A stretch of DNA of 30,094 nucleotides, taken from the NCBI GenBank assembly GCA_038886595.1, contig JAWALV010000002.1, positions 1-30,094 of the forward strand, written 5' to 3'. The translations under genes and the position numbers were made by a program. The notes beneath the pieces were generated by a model that ran no database searches, was not told where the DNA came from, and worked only from the letters and a program-made list of their open reading frames with translations. Every line of letters begins with the position of its first letter. Position 1 is the stretch's first letter. The DNA is from CAKZRD01 sp038886595 (GTDB taxonomy: Archaea; Nanobdellota; Nanobdellia; Pacearchaeales; GW2011-AR1). Positions 23,829 through 30,094 of the stretch are shown piece after piece.

Positions 23829-23847
23829 CTTCATTTCTTTCTACTTT

Positions 23848-24102
23848 ATGGAAAAAAGACCTTACAAATCATTTCTTGGAAAATTAGTTGTAACAAAAGA
23901 AGGAAAGAGATTAGGTACTGTTAAAGATATAACTTTCGAAACACGAACAGGTGAATTAATAAACCTTATTTTAAAAGACTTAACTTCCCATGCTTTAAAT
24001 TTAGCCATTGAAAAAACAAAAAATAAAGAAGCATTAATTCCATATCATTCTGTTATCGCCATAGGAGATTTTATAGTAGTTAGCGAAGAAGATTTATTCT
24101 AA
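23848..24102 (+). CDS. PRC-barrel domain protein
   Basis: An 84-residue single-domain protein with the PRC-barrel pattern: SFLGKLVVTKEGKRLGTVKD, then ITFETRTGELINLIL and, at the end, IPYHSVIAIGDFIVV. Small stand-alone PRC-barrel proteins are common in archaea and are thought to bind RNA or protein partners; some have been linked to cell division or RNA processing. The role here is unknown. The start is set by the box 19 nt upstream. It lies directly after the putative origin and ahead of the hypothetical gene at 24152, which has its own box. Confidence 0.88.
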   Translation: MEKRPYKSFLGKLVVTKEGKRLGTVKDITFETRTGELINLILKDLTSHALNLAIEKTKNKEALIPYHSVIAIGDFIVVSEEDLF

Positions 24103-24120
24103 TCTTTTTTAAATAAATAG

Positions 24121-24131
24121 GTTTAAAAACC
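24121..24131 (+). promoter_or_regulatory. TATA-like box of the gene at 24152
   Basis: GTTTAAAAACC ends 20 nt before ATG 24152. Confidence 0.55.
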
Positions 24132-24151
24132 GTACTTTATTTTTTTCTTTT

Positions 24152-24574
24152 ATGGCAATGGAAATTTCAATTTTAGGATTTAATTTAACAAAAATATTAG
24201 GATCAAAAAATCCAAGTTTTAAAGGAAATCTTGAAATAACTAACTCTATAAATATTTCTTCTATTGAAAAGCACGAAGTTAATTTTCTCAAAGAAGATAT
24301 TTTAAAAATAGATTTTTCTTTTAAAGTTACATACAAAGATTTCGCTGAAATTCTTTTAGAAGGTTTTAGTTTACTAAAAATAGATCCAAAAAACTTTAAA
24401 GAGGTTTTAAAAGAGTGGAAAGATAAAAAGCTCAATAATGAATTTCAAACAATTGTTTTAAATCTAATAATGCAAAAATGTTCTATAAGGGCGATAGAAC
24501 TTGAAGAAGAACTTGGTTTACCTATTCATATAAGATTACCTTCTTTGAAAGTTGAGAAAAAAGACAATTCTTAA
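24152..24574 (+). CDS. Conserved hypothetical protein, possibly SecB-like fold
   Basis: A 140-residue soluble protein. The first half is beta-rich (KGNLEITNSINISSIEKHEV, ILKIDFSFKVTYKDFAEILL with a following EGF turn), the second half helical, ending in ELGLPIHIRLPSLKVEKK. The order of strands, a long helix with an invariant-looking VLNLIMQKC and a proline-rich end loosely recalls SecB-type chaperones; this is a weak impression, and it should be treated as unknown. A TATA-like box 20 nt upstream supports ATG 24152 rather than the ATG two codons later. The decayed GNAT gene follows immediately after its stop. Confidence 0.7.
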   Translation: MAMEISILGFNLTKILGSKNPSFKGNLEITNSINISSIEKHEVNFLKEDILKIDFSFKVTYKDFAEILLEGFSLLKIDPKNFKEVLKEWKDKKLNNEFQTIVLNLIMQKCSIRAIELEEELGLPIHIRLPSLKVEKKDNS

Positions 24575-24981
24575 ATGAGAATAAGAAATTATAAAGAATA
24601 AGATGGAGAAAAAATAAAAATTTTTTAGTGAAATTTTATTAGAAATTTTTGGCTCTTCTTCTAATCTTGAAGATTTAGATAATATAAAAAAAGAATATTA
24701 GAAATTTTTGGTTCTTGAGGAAAAAGGAGAAATAATAGGAACTTTGGGGATAAAGAATGAAGGAGATACTAGGTTTTCTAGAATTTATATCAAAAAAGAA
24801 AGAAGAGGCGAGGGTCTTGGCAAGAGGCTTATAGAAAAAGCAATATCTCTATGCAAGAATAAAATATAAAAGAATTTTTTTAACAACTTATCAACAAATT
24901 AATTCAGAAAGTTTTTACAAAAAAATGGGTTTTAAAGAATTTAAAAGAGATGAAAGAATTTGGATGGAAATGTTTATCTAA
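24575..24981 (+). pseudogene. Decayed GNAT N-acetyltransferase gene
   Basis: Stitching frames gives a full small GNAT: MRIRNYKE at the ATG directly after the previous stop, EILLEIFGSSSNLEDLDNIK, then EIIGTLGIKNEGDTRFSRIY, the acetyl-CoA loop RRGEGLGKRLI, and YKKMGFKEFKRDERIWMEM before TAA 24979-24981. Four lesions break it: TAA at 24599, a frameshift at the T run near 24621-24626, TAG at 24699, and a frameshift near 24861-24868. A 16-bp direct repeat (24637-24652 and 24696-24711) lies across the damaged part. With this many defects it cannot encode a working enzyme, and sequencing error alone is an unlikely cause. Confidence 0.85.
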
Positions 24982-25022
24982 CTTTCGTTATCTTTTTAAC
25001 TTCTTTTTTCTTCAATGTTTAA

Positions 25023-25103
25023 GCTCCCATCGCATAATGGTAGTGCAGCGGTCTCGAAAACCGCGCCCTTTCGGGCTTCCAGGTTCGATTCCTGGTGGGA
25101 GCG
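25023..25103 (+). tRNA. tRNA-Ser (anticodon CGA)
   Basis: Complete class II cloverleaf: acceptor GCTCCCA pairs with TGGGAGC; D arm GCA...TGC with GG in the loop; anticodon stem GCGGT/ACCGC with loop CTCGAAA (anticodon CGA, reads UCG); long variable arm GCCC-TTTC-GGGC; T arm CCAGG-TTCGATT-CCTGG; discriminator G, as usual for serine. No intron and no encoded CCA. Confidence 0.97.
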
Positions 25104-25107
25104 CTTT

Positions 25108-25815
25108 TCAATTCTTTAATTTTTCAAAATCGTAAACATTAAATTCCTCATCTATCGCAAAAACATTTAGGTTTTTTATTAAGTCAATATTAATTTCATC
25201 ATTTTTTCTTATGTCTCTTCCTTCAATTATTGGAAAAAAACTAGGTAAGAAAAAATATTCTTTTCCATTATAATTTCCAATTAAAAAACACTTATAAACT
25301 TCTTTTTTTATATTGTCGCTTAATTCTATTGCTGGATGAAAATGTCCCAAAAAAATTCTTTTAACTTTTTTTATTCCTTTTTTTACTTTTTCCAAAGATT
25401 TTTTATCTCCATGAACAAAAAGGATGTCTTTTTTTGTATAAAAATCAACTATTTTTATCTTATTTTCAAACATCTCTTCTTTTAAGAACAAGTCATGATT
25501 GCCTTTTGTAACAATTATTTCGGTCTTTTTATCTTTATCTTTTATTGTTTCAATTATTTTTTTGAATTCTTCTATTTCATTTTTTTTATAAATAAATGAA
25601 TGTGTTATATCGCCTAGAAAAATAATTTCTTTTATTATCTTTATTTTTTCTAAGATTTCTTTCATCAACTTCAAACTTTTTTCTTCTTGGCCCAAATACA
25701 AACTGCCGAATTTTCTTCTTAGATCTTTTTCAAATCCACAATGAATATCCCCAATAATTAAAACTTCTTCTTTTTTCAGATATATTGTTGGCCCAATTAA
25801 TTCATAGTCTTTCAT
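25108..25815 (-). CDS. Metallophosphoesterase of COG1407 type
   Basis: A 235-residue calcineurin-like phosphoesterase with all metal motifs: GDIHCGFEKD (D23, H25), FLGDITHSF, VTKGNHD, FVHGDKK and LGHFHPAI. The IHCGFE form of the first motif is characteristic of the archaeal COG1407 group. These proteins are regularly encoded with Lhr-type helicases, in both archaea and bacterial repair operons, and the same is true here: the start overlaps the helicase 3' end by 14 nt. A nuclease or phosphodiesterase role in nucleic acid repair with the helicase is the reasonable inference. Confidence 0.9.
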   Translation of the reverse strand: MKDYELIGPTIYLKKEEVLIIGDIHCGFEKDLRRKFGSLYLGQEEKSLKLMKEILEKIKIIKEIIFLGDITHSFIYKKNEIEEFKKIIETIKDKDKKTEIIVTKGNHDLFLKEEMFENKIKIVDFYTKKDILFVHGDKKSLEKVKKGIKKVKRIFLGHFHPAIELSDNIKKEVYKCFLIGNYNGKEYFFLPSFFPIIEGRDIRKNDEINIDLIKNLNVFAIDEEFNVYDFEKLKN

Positions 25816-28351
25816 ATAATTCGTGCATTCTTTTTAAGAAATTTATTTTATCTTCAATTCTAACATAATCAAGATGGCTCTGAAAAATTAAATTAATGGC
25901 AAAAGGACTCGGAATCGTTGTTTCTTTTTTAATAAAAGATATTTCTTTTTTTTCTATTTTCTCTATTATTTTTTCCAAATTATATATGTCCATTGCATCT
26001 TCTAAAATTTCTCTTTTAGTTTCTTTTAAAATAGGGAAATTTTTTGTTAATTTAGAAATAACACTGAGTATTATCTTTGAAGACATCTTTTGTTTTCCAA
26101 CACTTTTTCTTTTTCCTTTATAATTTCTTAAGATCATTAAACCTCTTGTAGCACAATGCCTAAATCTTCTTTTTAAGATTTCCGTTTTTTCAAGAGCTTC
26201 TTCTAAAAGTTTCTTTATTTCTATTTTTTTTAATTTGCTTAATACTCTTTCTATTATTTGAAAGTTTAGGTTTTCTCCTGCTAAATAAAAGCCATTATCA
26301 TTTACTCCTATTTCTATATCTCTTTTTCTTTCCAAAGCTAAAAGATAAGAAAGCGATCTAGAAAAAGCATCATTTATTTTTCTTCCAAAAACGCAGTGAA
26401 ATATAAAAAAATTTTTTTCTCCTTTATAGTTTTCAATTACTATTTCTTTTTCATTTGGTATATGAGAAATTTTATTTTGTTTTAAAAAATATTTATATAT
26501 TTCTTCAGCATTATTTTCTTCTGAGTAAGTATAATCTTTTATAAAATCTACAACTTCTTCTTTAGGTAATTTTTTTTCTATTTTTTCTTTTACTAAATAT
26601 CTAAATTTCTGGATAGATTCCGCAGTTGTAAAAGATAAGGGAAGCATTTCAGAATACCAATGAGGAATATTTGGGCTTCTTTTAGAAGGCTCTACATAAA
26701 CATTCATTCCTCTTTCATAAAGATAAACATATGCTTTTCCACCAAGAGAGAATATGTCTCCTTTTTTTAACGAATCAAAGAAGATTTCATCAATTTTTCC
26801 AATTTCTTTTTTATCTTTTGTTAAAACAGTTAAATAGCTTTCATCAGGTATTGTTCCAACATTAGTTAAATATATTACTTTTAGCAGTTTTCCTCTTTTT
26901 CTAATAATGTTTTTTTCTTTGTCGTAATATATTTTCGGATAAAAATTTTTTATTTTTAAAGAATATTCTCCAGCAAGATAAGAAATAACTGAAAGAAAAT
27001 CTTCTCTTGTTAAATCTTTGTAGCAATAACTTTTTTTTATTATTTCATATAATTCGTTTAAATTGTATTCCTTTTCCAAAACCATTCCTATTATATGTTG
27101 TGATAAAACATCTAAGCAATTCTTTGAGATATATATTTGGTCAATTTTTTTCTCAATAGCATTCTTTTTTATAATTGAACATTCTACAAGATCATCATAA
27201 TCATTTACAATAAAAACGCCTTTAGCAGTTTCATGAAGTTTATGTCCTGCCCTGCCTATTCTTTGTAGTGCCCTAGATGCAGATTTTGGGCTTCCTAAAA
27301 GAATTACTAAGTCTATAAACCCAATATCTATTCCTAATTCAAGCGATGTAGAAGAAACAACAACTTTTAATTCACCTCTTCTTAATTTTTCTTCAATACT
27401 CTTTCTATGCTCTTTGGACAAAGAGGAATGATGCGCTCCAATATTTTCTATGTATTTTGTAGGAAATTTTTCCTTTAATTTTTTTATTATCCTTTCAGTA
27501 GCCGCTCTGGTATTCGTAAATATAAGTGTTGTCTTGTGTTCATCAACCAATTTGTTAATTTTTTCTATTATTCCTTCATCAACATCAAACTCTTTTAAGC
27601 TGTTAATTGCTTTTATTTCAAACTTTTTTGGTATATAAACATCAGCAATTTTACAACTTCTACCATTTCCAACCAGATATTTAGCTATTTCTTCTAAAGG
27701 AGAAATTGTAGCGGAAAGACCTATTCTTATAAAGCTTTTTTGGTTTATTTCCTCTAGTCTTTCTAGTGTAAGAGATAAATGAACGCCTCTTTTGTTTTCA
27801 GCCAAAGAATGTATTTCATCTATTATTACATATTCTAGAGAATTTATACTTTCTTTTAGCGAGCTATTTAATATTATAGCTAGGCTTTCAGGAGTAGTTA
27901 TTAAAATATGTGGAGAGTTTTTTTTATGACTTTCTCTTTCTTTTTGACTACTATCTCCCGTCCTTAAGCCTATTTTTATTTTATCTTTATAACCTTTTTT
28001 TTCTAAAAGCAAATTTATTTCATTTATTGGGTTTATTACATTAAAATATATATCATTAGAGAGGGCCTTAAGAGGAGAGCAATATATCGCATATATTTTA
28101 TTTTCTAAAAGATTGTTTTTTAATAATTTTATTAGATGATCAAGGACAGGAAGAAAAGCGCTTAATGTTTTTGTTCCTCCAGTAGGAGCAGCAATTAGTA
28201 TGTTGTTTTTTTCTTTTATACTAGGTATGGTGTATTTTTGCGTTTCAGAGTATTCTTTAAATTTAGAAAAAAACCATTCTTTTAGAGTTTCATCTAATAA
28301 ATTATCTATAACTTCTTTTTCTTTTTTTTCTTCAAATTTTATTTCTTCCAT
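25802..28351 (-). CDS. Lhr-family ATP-dependent helicase
   Basis: An 849-residue SF2 helicase with the Lhr-core layout: two RecA domains (motif II DEIHSL, motif III GLSAT, motifs V-VI STSLELGIDIG and QRIGRAGH), then a winged helix and the Lhr C-terminal beta-barrel region (GTIPDESYLTVL, LGGKAYVYLYERG). Residue 55-62 is the Walker A, but it reads APTGGTKT where APTGSGKT or APTGTGKT is expected, so the glycine before the catalytic lysine is Thr. Lhr enzymes unwind RNA:DNA hybrids and DNA in repair. It is cotranscribed with the COG1407 phosphoesterase. It shares a short divergent promoter region with the small gene at 28385. Confidence 0.93.
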   Translation of the reverse strand: MEEIKFEEKKEKEVIDNLLDETLKEWFFSKFKEYSETQKYTIPSIKEKNNILIAAPTGGTKTLSAFLPVLDHLIKLLKNNLLENKIYAIYCSPLKALSNDIYFNVINPINEINLLLEKKGYKDKIKIGLRTGDSSQKERESHKKNSPHILITTPESLAIILNSSLKESINSLEYVIIDEIHSLAENKRGVHLSLTLERLEEINQKSFIRIGLSATISPLEEIAKYLVGNGRSCKIADVYIPKKFEIKAINSLKEFDVDEGIIEKINKLVDEHKTTLIFTNTRAATERIIKKLKEKFPTKYIENIGAHHSSLSKEHRKSIEEKLRRGELKVVVSSTSLELGIDIGFIDLVILLGSPKSASRALQRIGRAGHKLHETAKGVFIVNDYDDLVECSIIKKNAIEKKIDQIYISKNCLDVLSQHIIGMVLEKEYNLNELYEIIKKSYCYKDLTREDFLSVISYLAGEYSLKIKNFYPKIYYDKEKNIIRKRGKLLKVIYLTNVGTIPDESYLTVLTKDKKEIGKIDEIFFDSLKKGDIFSLGGKAYVYLYERGMNVYVEPSKRSPNIPHWYSEMLPLSFTTAESIQKFRYLVKEKIEKKLPKEEVVDFIKDYTYSEENNAEEIYKYFLKQNKISHIPNEKEIVIENYKGEKNFFIFHCVFGRKINDAFSRSLSYLLALERKRDIEIGVNDNGFYLAGENLNFQIIERVLSKLKKIEIKKLLEEALEKTEILKRRFRHCATRGLMILRNYKGKRKSVGKQKMSSKIILSVISKLTKNFPILKETKREILEDAMDIYNLEKIIEKIEKKEISFIKKETTIPSPFAINLIFQSHLDYVRIEDKINFLKRMHELYERL

Positions 28352-28354
28352 AAA

Positions 28355-28365
28355 ATATAAAAATT
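28355..28365 (+). promoter_or_regulatory. TATA-like box of the gene at 28385
   Basis: ATATAAAAATT ends 19 nt before ATG 28385 and lies in the 33-bp space between the divergent helicase and winged-helix genes. Confidence 0.45.
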
Positions 28366-28384
28366 GTTTTTTGTTTTATTTTTT

Positions 28385-28669
28385 ATGCATAACCTATCAG
28401 AAGAAAAAATAACCAAAATCAAAGAAAATATTGTTTTTTGCCTTTTTAATTCTTTTCCTAAAGCGCTTTTTACTTCAGAAATAGCAAAAGAATTAGCAAG
28501 AGATGAAGAATTTATTAAAAAAATGCTTTTGGAATTAGAAAAAAATAAACTAATAATACCTATCTTTTTAAACAATAAAGGCAAAAAGTATAAGAAGAGG
28601 ATTAAGTGGACCATTTCATCTTCTGTTTATGAAAAGTATAAATCTTTATCCAATAATTTCAACATTTAG
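28385..28669 (+). CDS. Small winged-helix protein
   Basis: A 94-residue protein from ATG 28385. The order ALFTSEIAKELARDEEFIKK, MLLELEKNKLI and KKRIKWTIS describes a three-helix bundle with a beta wing, i.e. a winged-helix DNA-binding domain. No other domain is present. An ATG seven codons upstream (28364) is in frame but falls inside the promoter box. The divergent position next to the Lhr helicase suggests it could regulate that operon; this is inference. Confidence 0.6.
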   Translation: MHNLSEEKITKIKENIVFCLFNSFPKALFTSEIAKELARDEEFIKKMLLELEKNKLIIPIFLNNKGKKYKKRIKWTISSSVYEKYKSLSNNFNI

Positions 28670-28692
28670 AAAGTTATATTAAAAAACAAATA

Positions 28693-28705
28693 ATATTTTA
28701 AATAA
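28693..28705 (+). promoter_or_regulatory. TATA-like box of the gene at 28724
   Basis: TATTTTAAATAAT ends 18 nt before ATG 28724. Confidence 0.45.
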
Positions 28706-28723
28706 TGTTTTTTTTATTTTTTT

Positions 28724-29434
28724 ATGGACCCTATAAAAGAGGCATTCAATAAAGTTAAAGAAGAAATATTTTTATTAAAAGAAGAAATTTCAAAATTAAA
28801 TCAAAAATTTAATTTTCTCAATTCAAAATTGGAGGAATTACAATTTAGCAACAAAAATGCAGCAGATTTAACCAATACAGCAGACGAAACAGCACATTTC
28901 ACAGCACTTCCAAACGAAATTAAGGGGTTAAAAATAAGAAATTTAGACTTTTCCACAGGAAATAAGGGGGTTCCAACAGACAAACCAACAGACAGACAGA
29001 CAAACCAACAGACAGACACATTTAGGTTTCAGAATTCTTTTCCTTTAAATAAACCTTCTTTAAATCAAACTCAGATAACAAAAAATAATTCAATAGATGA
29101 ATTAAAGAAAGCCCAAGATCTTTTAGATTCTTTAGATAATATAAAAAAAGAAATAAGATTAAAATTTAAATCTTTAACAAATAGAGAAATGATGCTTTTT
29201 TCAACTATTTATTCATTAGAAGAACAAGGAGTAGAAGAGATTAACTATCGTTTATTAGCTCAGCATTTAAATCTAACAGAGTCTTCTATAAGAGATTATA
29301 CGAACAAATTAATTTCAAAAAATCTCCCTCTTATTAAAATCAAACATAATAATAAACAAATTTTTCTTAAAATCCCAGAAGATTTTAAAAAGATTGTTTC
29401 ACTTTCTACTTTACATAAATTAAGAGAATTGTAA
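28724..29434 (+). CDS. Coiled-coil / repeat-linker / HTH protein, copy 1
   Basis: A 236-residue soluble protein in three parts. Residues 1-42 are a heptad coiled coil (EAFNKVKEEIFLLKEEISKL). Residues about 43-125 are a low-complexity Thr/Gln/Asn/Asp linker, including PTDKPTDRQTNQQTD, encoded by short DNA repeats (28973-29016). Residues about 145-236 are a HTH domain starting LTNREMMLFSTIYSLEEQ, with LLAQHLNLTESSIRDYTNKL as recognition unit and a C-terminal KIKHNNKQIFLKIPEDF strand pair. The same plan is found in the convergent gene at 29491. Likely an oligomeric DNA-binding regulator; the target is unknown. Confidence 0.7.
   Translation: MDPIKEAFNKVKEEIFLLKEEISKLNQKFNFLNSKLEELQFSNKNAADLTNTADETAHFTALPNEIKGLKIRNLDFSTGNKGVPTDKPTDRQTNQQTDTFRFQNSFPLNKPSLNQTQITKNNSIDELKKAQDLLDSLDNIKKEIRLKFKSLTNREMMLFSTIYSLEEQGVEEINYRLLAQHLNLTESSIRDYTNKLISKNLPLIKIKHNNKQIFLKIPEDFKKIVSLSTLHKLREL
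28973..29016 (+). repeat. Short tandem repeat inside the copy 1 linker
   Basis: CCAACAGACA occurs three times (28973, 28985, 29005), separated by ACAGAC/AAA units, giving a CAGA-rich track. Part of it is a 4-bp repeat, so unit gain or loss would shift the frame ahead of the HTH domain. Slightly upstream ACAGCA also recurs three times. Confidence 0.75.
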
Positions 29435-29438
29435 TTTG

Positions 29439-29452
29439 TTCGTTTAAACGAA
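29439..29452. terminator. 14-bp palindrome between convergent genes
   Basis: TTCGTTTAAACGAA is a perfect palindrome 4 nt after the stop of the gene ending at 29434, followed by A/T tracts and T runs (29467-29473, 29480-29486). It may end transcription from one or both sides. Confidence 0.45.
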
Positions 29453-29479
29453 AATTTAAAATTTAATTTTTTTCTTCAA

Positions 29480-29542
29480 TTTTTTTGTTTTTAACTCTCT
29501 TTTTTTTCATTATCTTCTTTTGTTTTTTTGTTTTTAACTCTC
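29480..29542. repeat. 20-bp direct repeat at the 3' end of copy 2
   Basis: The same 20-mer, ending in GTTTTTAACTCTC, occurs at 29480-29499 and 29523-29542, 43 bp apart. In the inner copy it encodes RVKNKK; in the outer copy, read out of frame, it supplies the ES-TAA end of the protein. Confidence 0.75.
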
Positions 29543-30094
29543 ACTTTTATATTTTTCAATAATATTTTAACTATCTCTTCTGGAACAAAAACTCTTTTTT
29601 TACCGTTCTTTTCTGTTATTTCTTTTATTAAACTCTCACTTTTCTGTTTTATTGTATTTATTTGCCCTCTTATTGTAGCTTTGTCTTTTCCTAGCATAGC
29701 TGCCAAGTCTTCGTAACTAAGTTTCATTTCAGAATATGCCAATGTTAATACAATTGCTTTCTCACTAGGAGTTAACTTATCTAAAATACCTGTTTGAACG
29801 GGCGTTTGAACACCTGTTTGAACACCTTCAACAGCTGTTTGTTTATAAACAGCTGTTTGTTTATGTTTAAACACCTTTGGATTTGTTATAATCAAATTTT
29901 CTTTTATTTCAAAAATTTCATTTTCTATTTGGTTTAACCTATCTTTAATATCTAAAATTTCTTTTTCAAAATTTCTGTTTTTTCCGTCGAAGTGAGTTAT
30001 CCATTCACTTATTTTTAAAAAATCTTCTTTTACTTTACCAAAAGATAAAGATATTTCTTCTTTTATTTTTTTTAACTCTTTTTTTCCACTAAAG
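29491..30094 (-). CDS. Coiled-coil / repeat-linker / HTH protein, copy 2 (5' end outside window)
   Basis: The frame is open from the right edge to TAA at 29491-29493, so the gene is partial; a TTG at 29895 is not the start. It encodes a long coiled coil (KKELKKIKEEISLSFGKVKE, then EKEILDIKDRLNQIENEIFE), a Gln/Thr/Val repeat linker (KQTAVYKQTAVEGVQTGVQT), and a HTH domain beginning LTPSEKAIVLTLAYSEMKLS with LAAMLGKDKATIRGQINTIK and a final KKRVFVPEEIVKIL strand. Order and motifs match the convergent gene at 28724, so the two are diverged paralogues. It ends in a Lys-rich tail that has been altered by a 20-bp direct repeat. Likely a DNA-binding regulator. Confidence 0.72.
   Translation of the reverse strand, partial: FSGKKELKKIKEEISLSFGKVKEDFLKISEWITHFDGKNRNFEKEILDIKDRLNQIENEIFEIKENLIITNPKVFKHKQTAVYKQTAVEGVQTGVQTPVQTGILDKLTPSEKAIVLTLAYSEMKLSYEDLAAMLGKDKATIRGQINTIKQKSESLIKEITEKNGKKRVFVPEEIVKILLKNIKVRVKNKKTKEDNEKKES
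29788..29864 (-). repeat. Two tandem repeat arrays inside the copy 2 linker
   Basis: Three 12-bp units like ACCTGTTTGAAC (29788-29823) encode VQTG/VQTP/VQTG. Then ACAGCTGTTTGTTTAT occurs at 29831-29846 and again at 29849-29864, 18 bp apart, encoding repeated KQTAV. Each of the latter includes the palindrome AACAGCTGTT. All periods are multiples of three, so the linker can change length without a frameshift. Confidence 0.8.

Noticed and set aside
24109..24435. Minus-strand ORF antisense to the hypothetical gene at 24152
   Set aside because: The sense frame has a TATA-like box and a plausible globular sequence; the antisense one is low-complexity Phe/Ser/Lys.
24950..25135. Plus-strand ORF running across the tRNA-Ser gene
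   Set aside because: It passes through a perfect tRNA and the tail of a pseudogene, with no coding features of its own.
28973..29864. CRISPR array from the short repeats in the last two genes
   Set aside because: The units are 10-18 bp, partly tandem, without spacers of constant size, and they lie in frame inside coding sequence; no cas genes are present.

Overview
The window is from a very AT-rich archaeal genome, most likely a DPANN lineage of the Pacearchaeota/Woesearchaeota (Nanoarchaeota-like) kind. Diagnostic archaeal genes are both subunits of DNA polymerase D, Orc1/Cdc6, the diphthamide synthase Dph6, an archaeal-type TrpRS, an Lhr-family helicase paired with a COG1407-type phosphoesterase, and a COG1784 (TctA-like) transporter. 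Lineage is inferred from gene content and style; no marker search was possible. Most operon-leading genes look leaderless: a TATA-like box (for example CTTAAAAACC, TTTATAAA) ends about 18-20 nt before the start codon, and I used this spacing to choose several starts. LAYOUT. 1-1131: tail of an unknown gene, then a glycosyltransferase whose C-terminal segment is repeated once more in frame after a TAG stop. 1128-5812: M16 zinc peptidase, an ArmA/FmrO-type 16S rRNA methyltransferase homologue, and a type II (Ca2+-type) P-ATPase. 5809-8593 (minus): a tightly coupled operon of dph6, a class I glutamine amidotransferase, a 5'-truncated radical SAM/SPASM remnant, a GNAT acetyltransferase broken at a poly-A tract, and a metal-dependent amidohydrolase. 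8715-11377 (plus): DUF378 membrane protein with a rare Shine-Dalgarno site, DRG/Obg-like TGS GTPase, small anchored protein, TctA-like transporter. 11378-15463: a group II PLP decarboxylase and a nucleotidyltransferase converge on trpS; the decarboxylase and trpS each carry the same GC-rich 14-bp motif 38-39 bp upstream of their TATA box, and a GC-rich, foldable, possibly non-coding RNA lies just upstream of trpS. 15464-17375: a small hypothetical gene, a sequon-rich surface protein without a recognisable start, and a membrane-anchored helical protein; the last two meet at what looks like a rearrangement breakpoint. 17376-23529 (minus): the replication operon orc1/cdc6 - polD small subunit - polD large subunit. 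23530-23847: AT-rich intergenic region with a 21-bp ORB-like palindrome, a candidate replication origin. 23848-25103: PRC-barrel protein, a conserved hypothetical, a decayed GNAT pseudogene and tRNA-Ser(CGA). 25108-28351 (minus): phosphoesterase and Lhr helicase with an abnormal Walker A. 28385-30094: a small winged-helix protein and two convergent paralogues built as coiled coil - short-tandem-repeat linker - HTH. HOW THE GENES COMBINE. The replication operon next to its probable origin, and the Lhr/phosphoesterase pair, form the housekeeping core. The rest is accessory material with clear signs of active genome erosion: at least three broken genes, one fusion junction, one partial tandem duplication and hypervariable repeats. 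The most novel leads are the archaeal ArmA-like methyltransferase, the shared-motif decarboxylase/trpS pair with its adjacent RNA candidate, and the repeat-linker HTH family.
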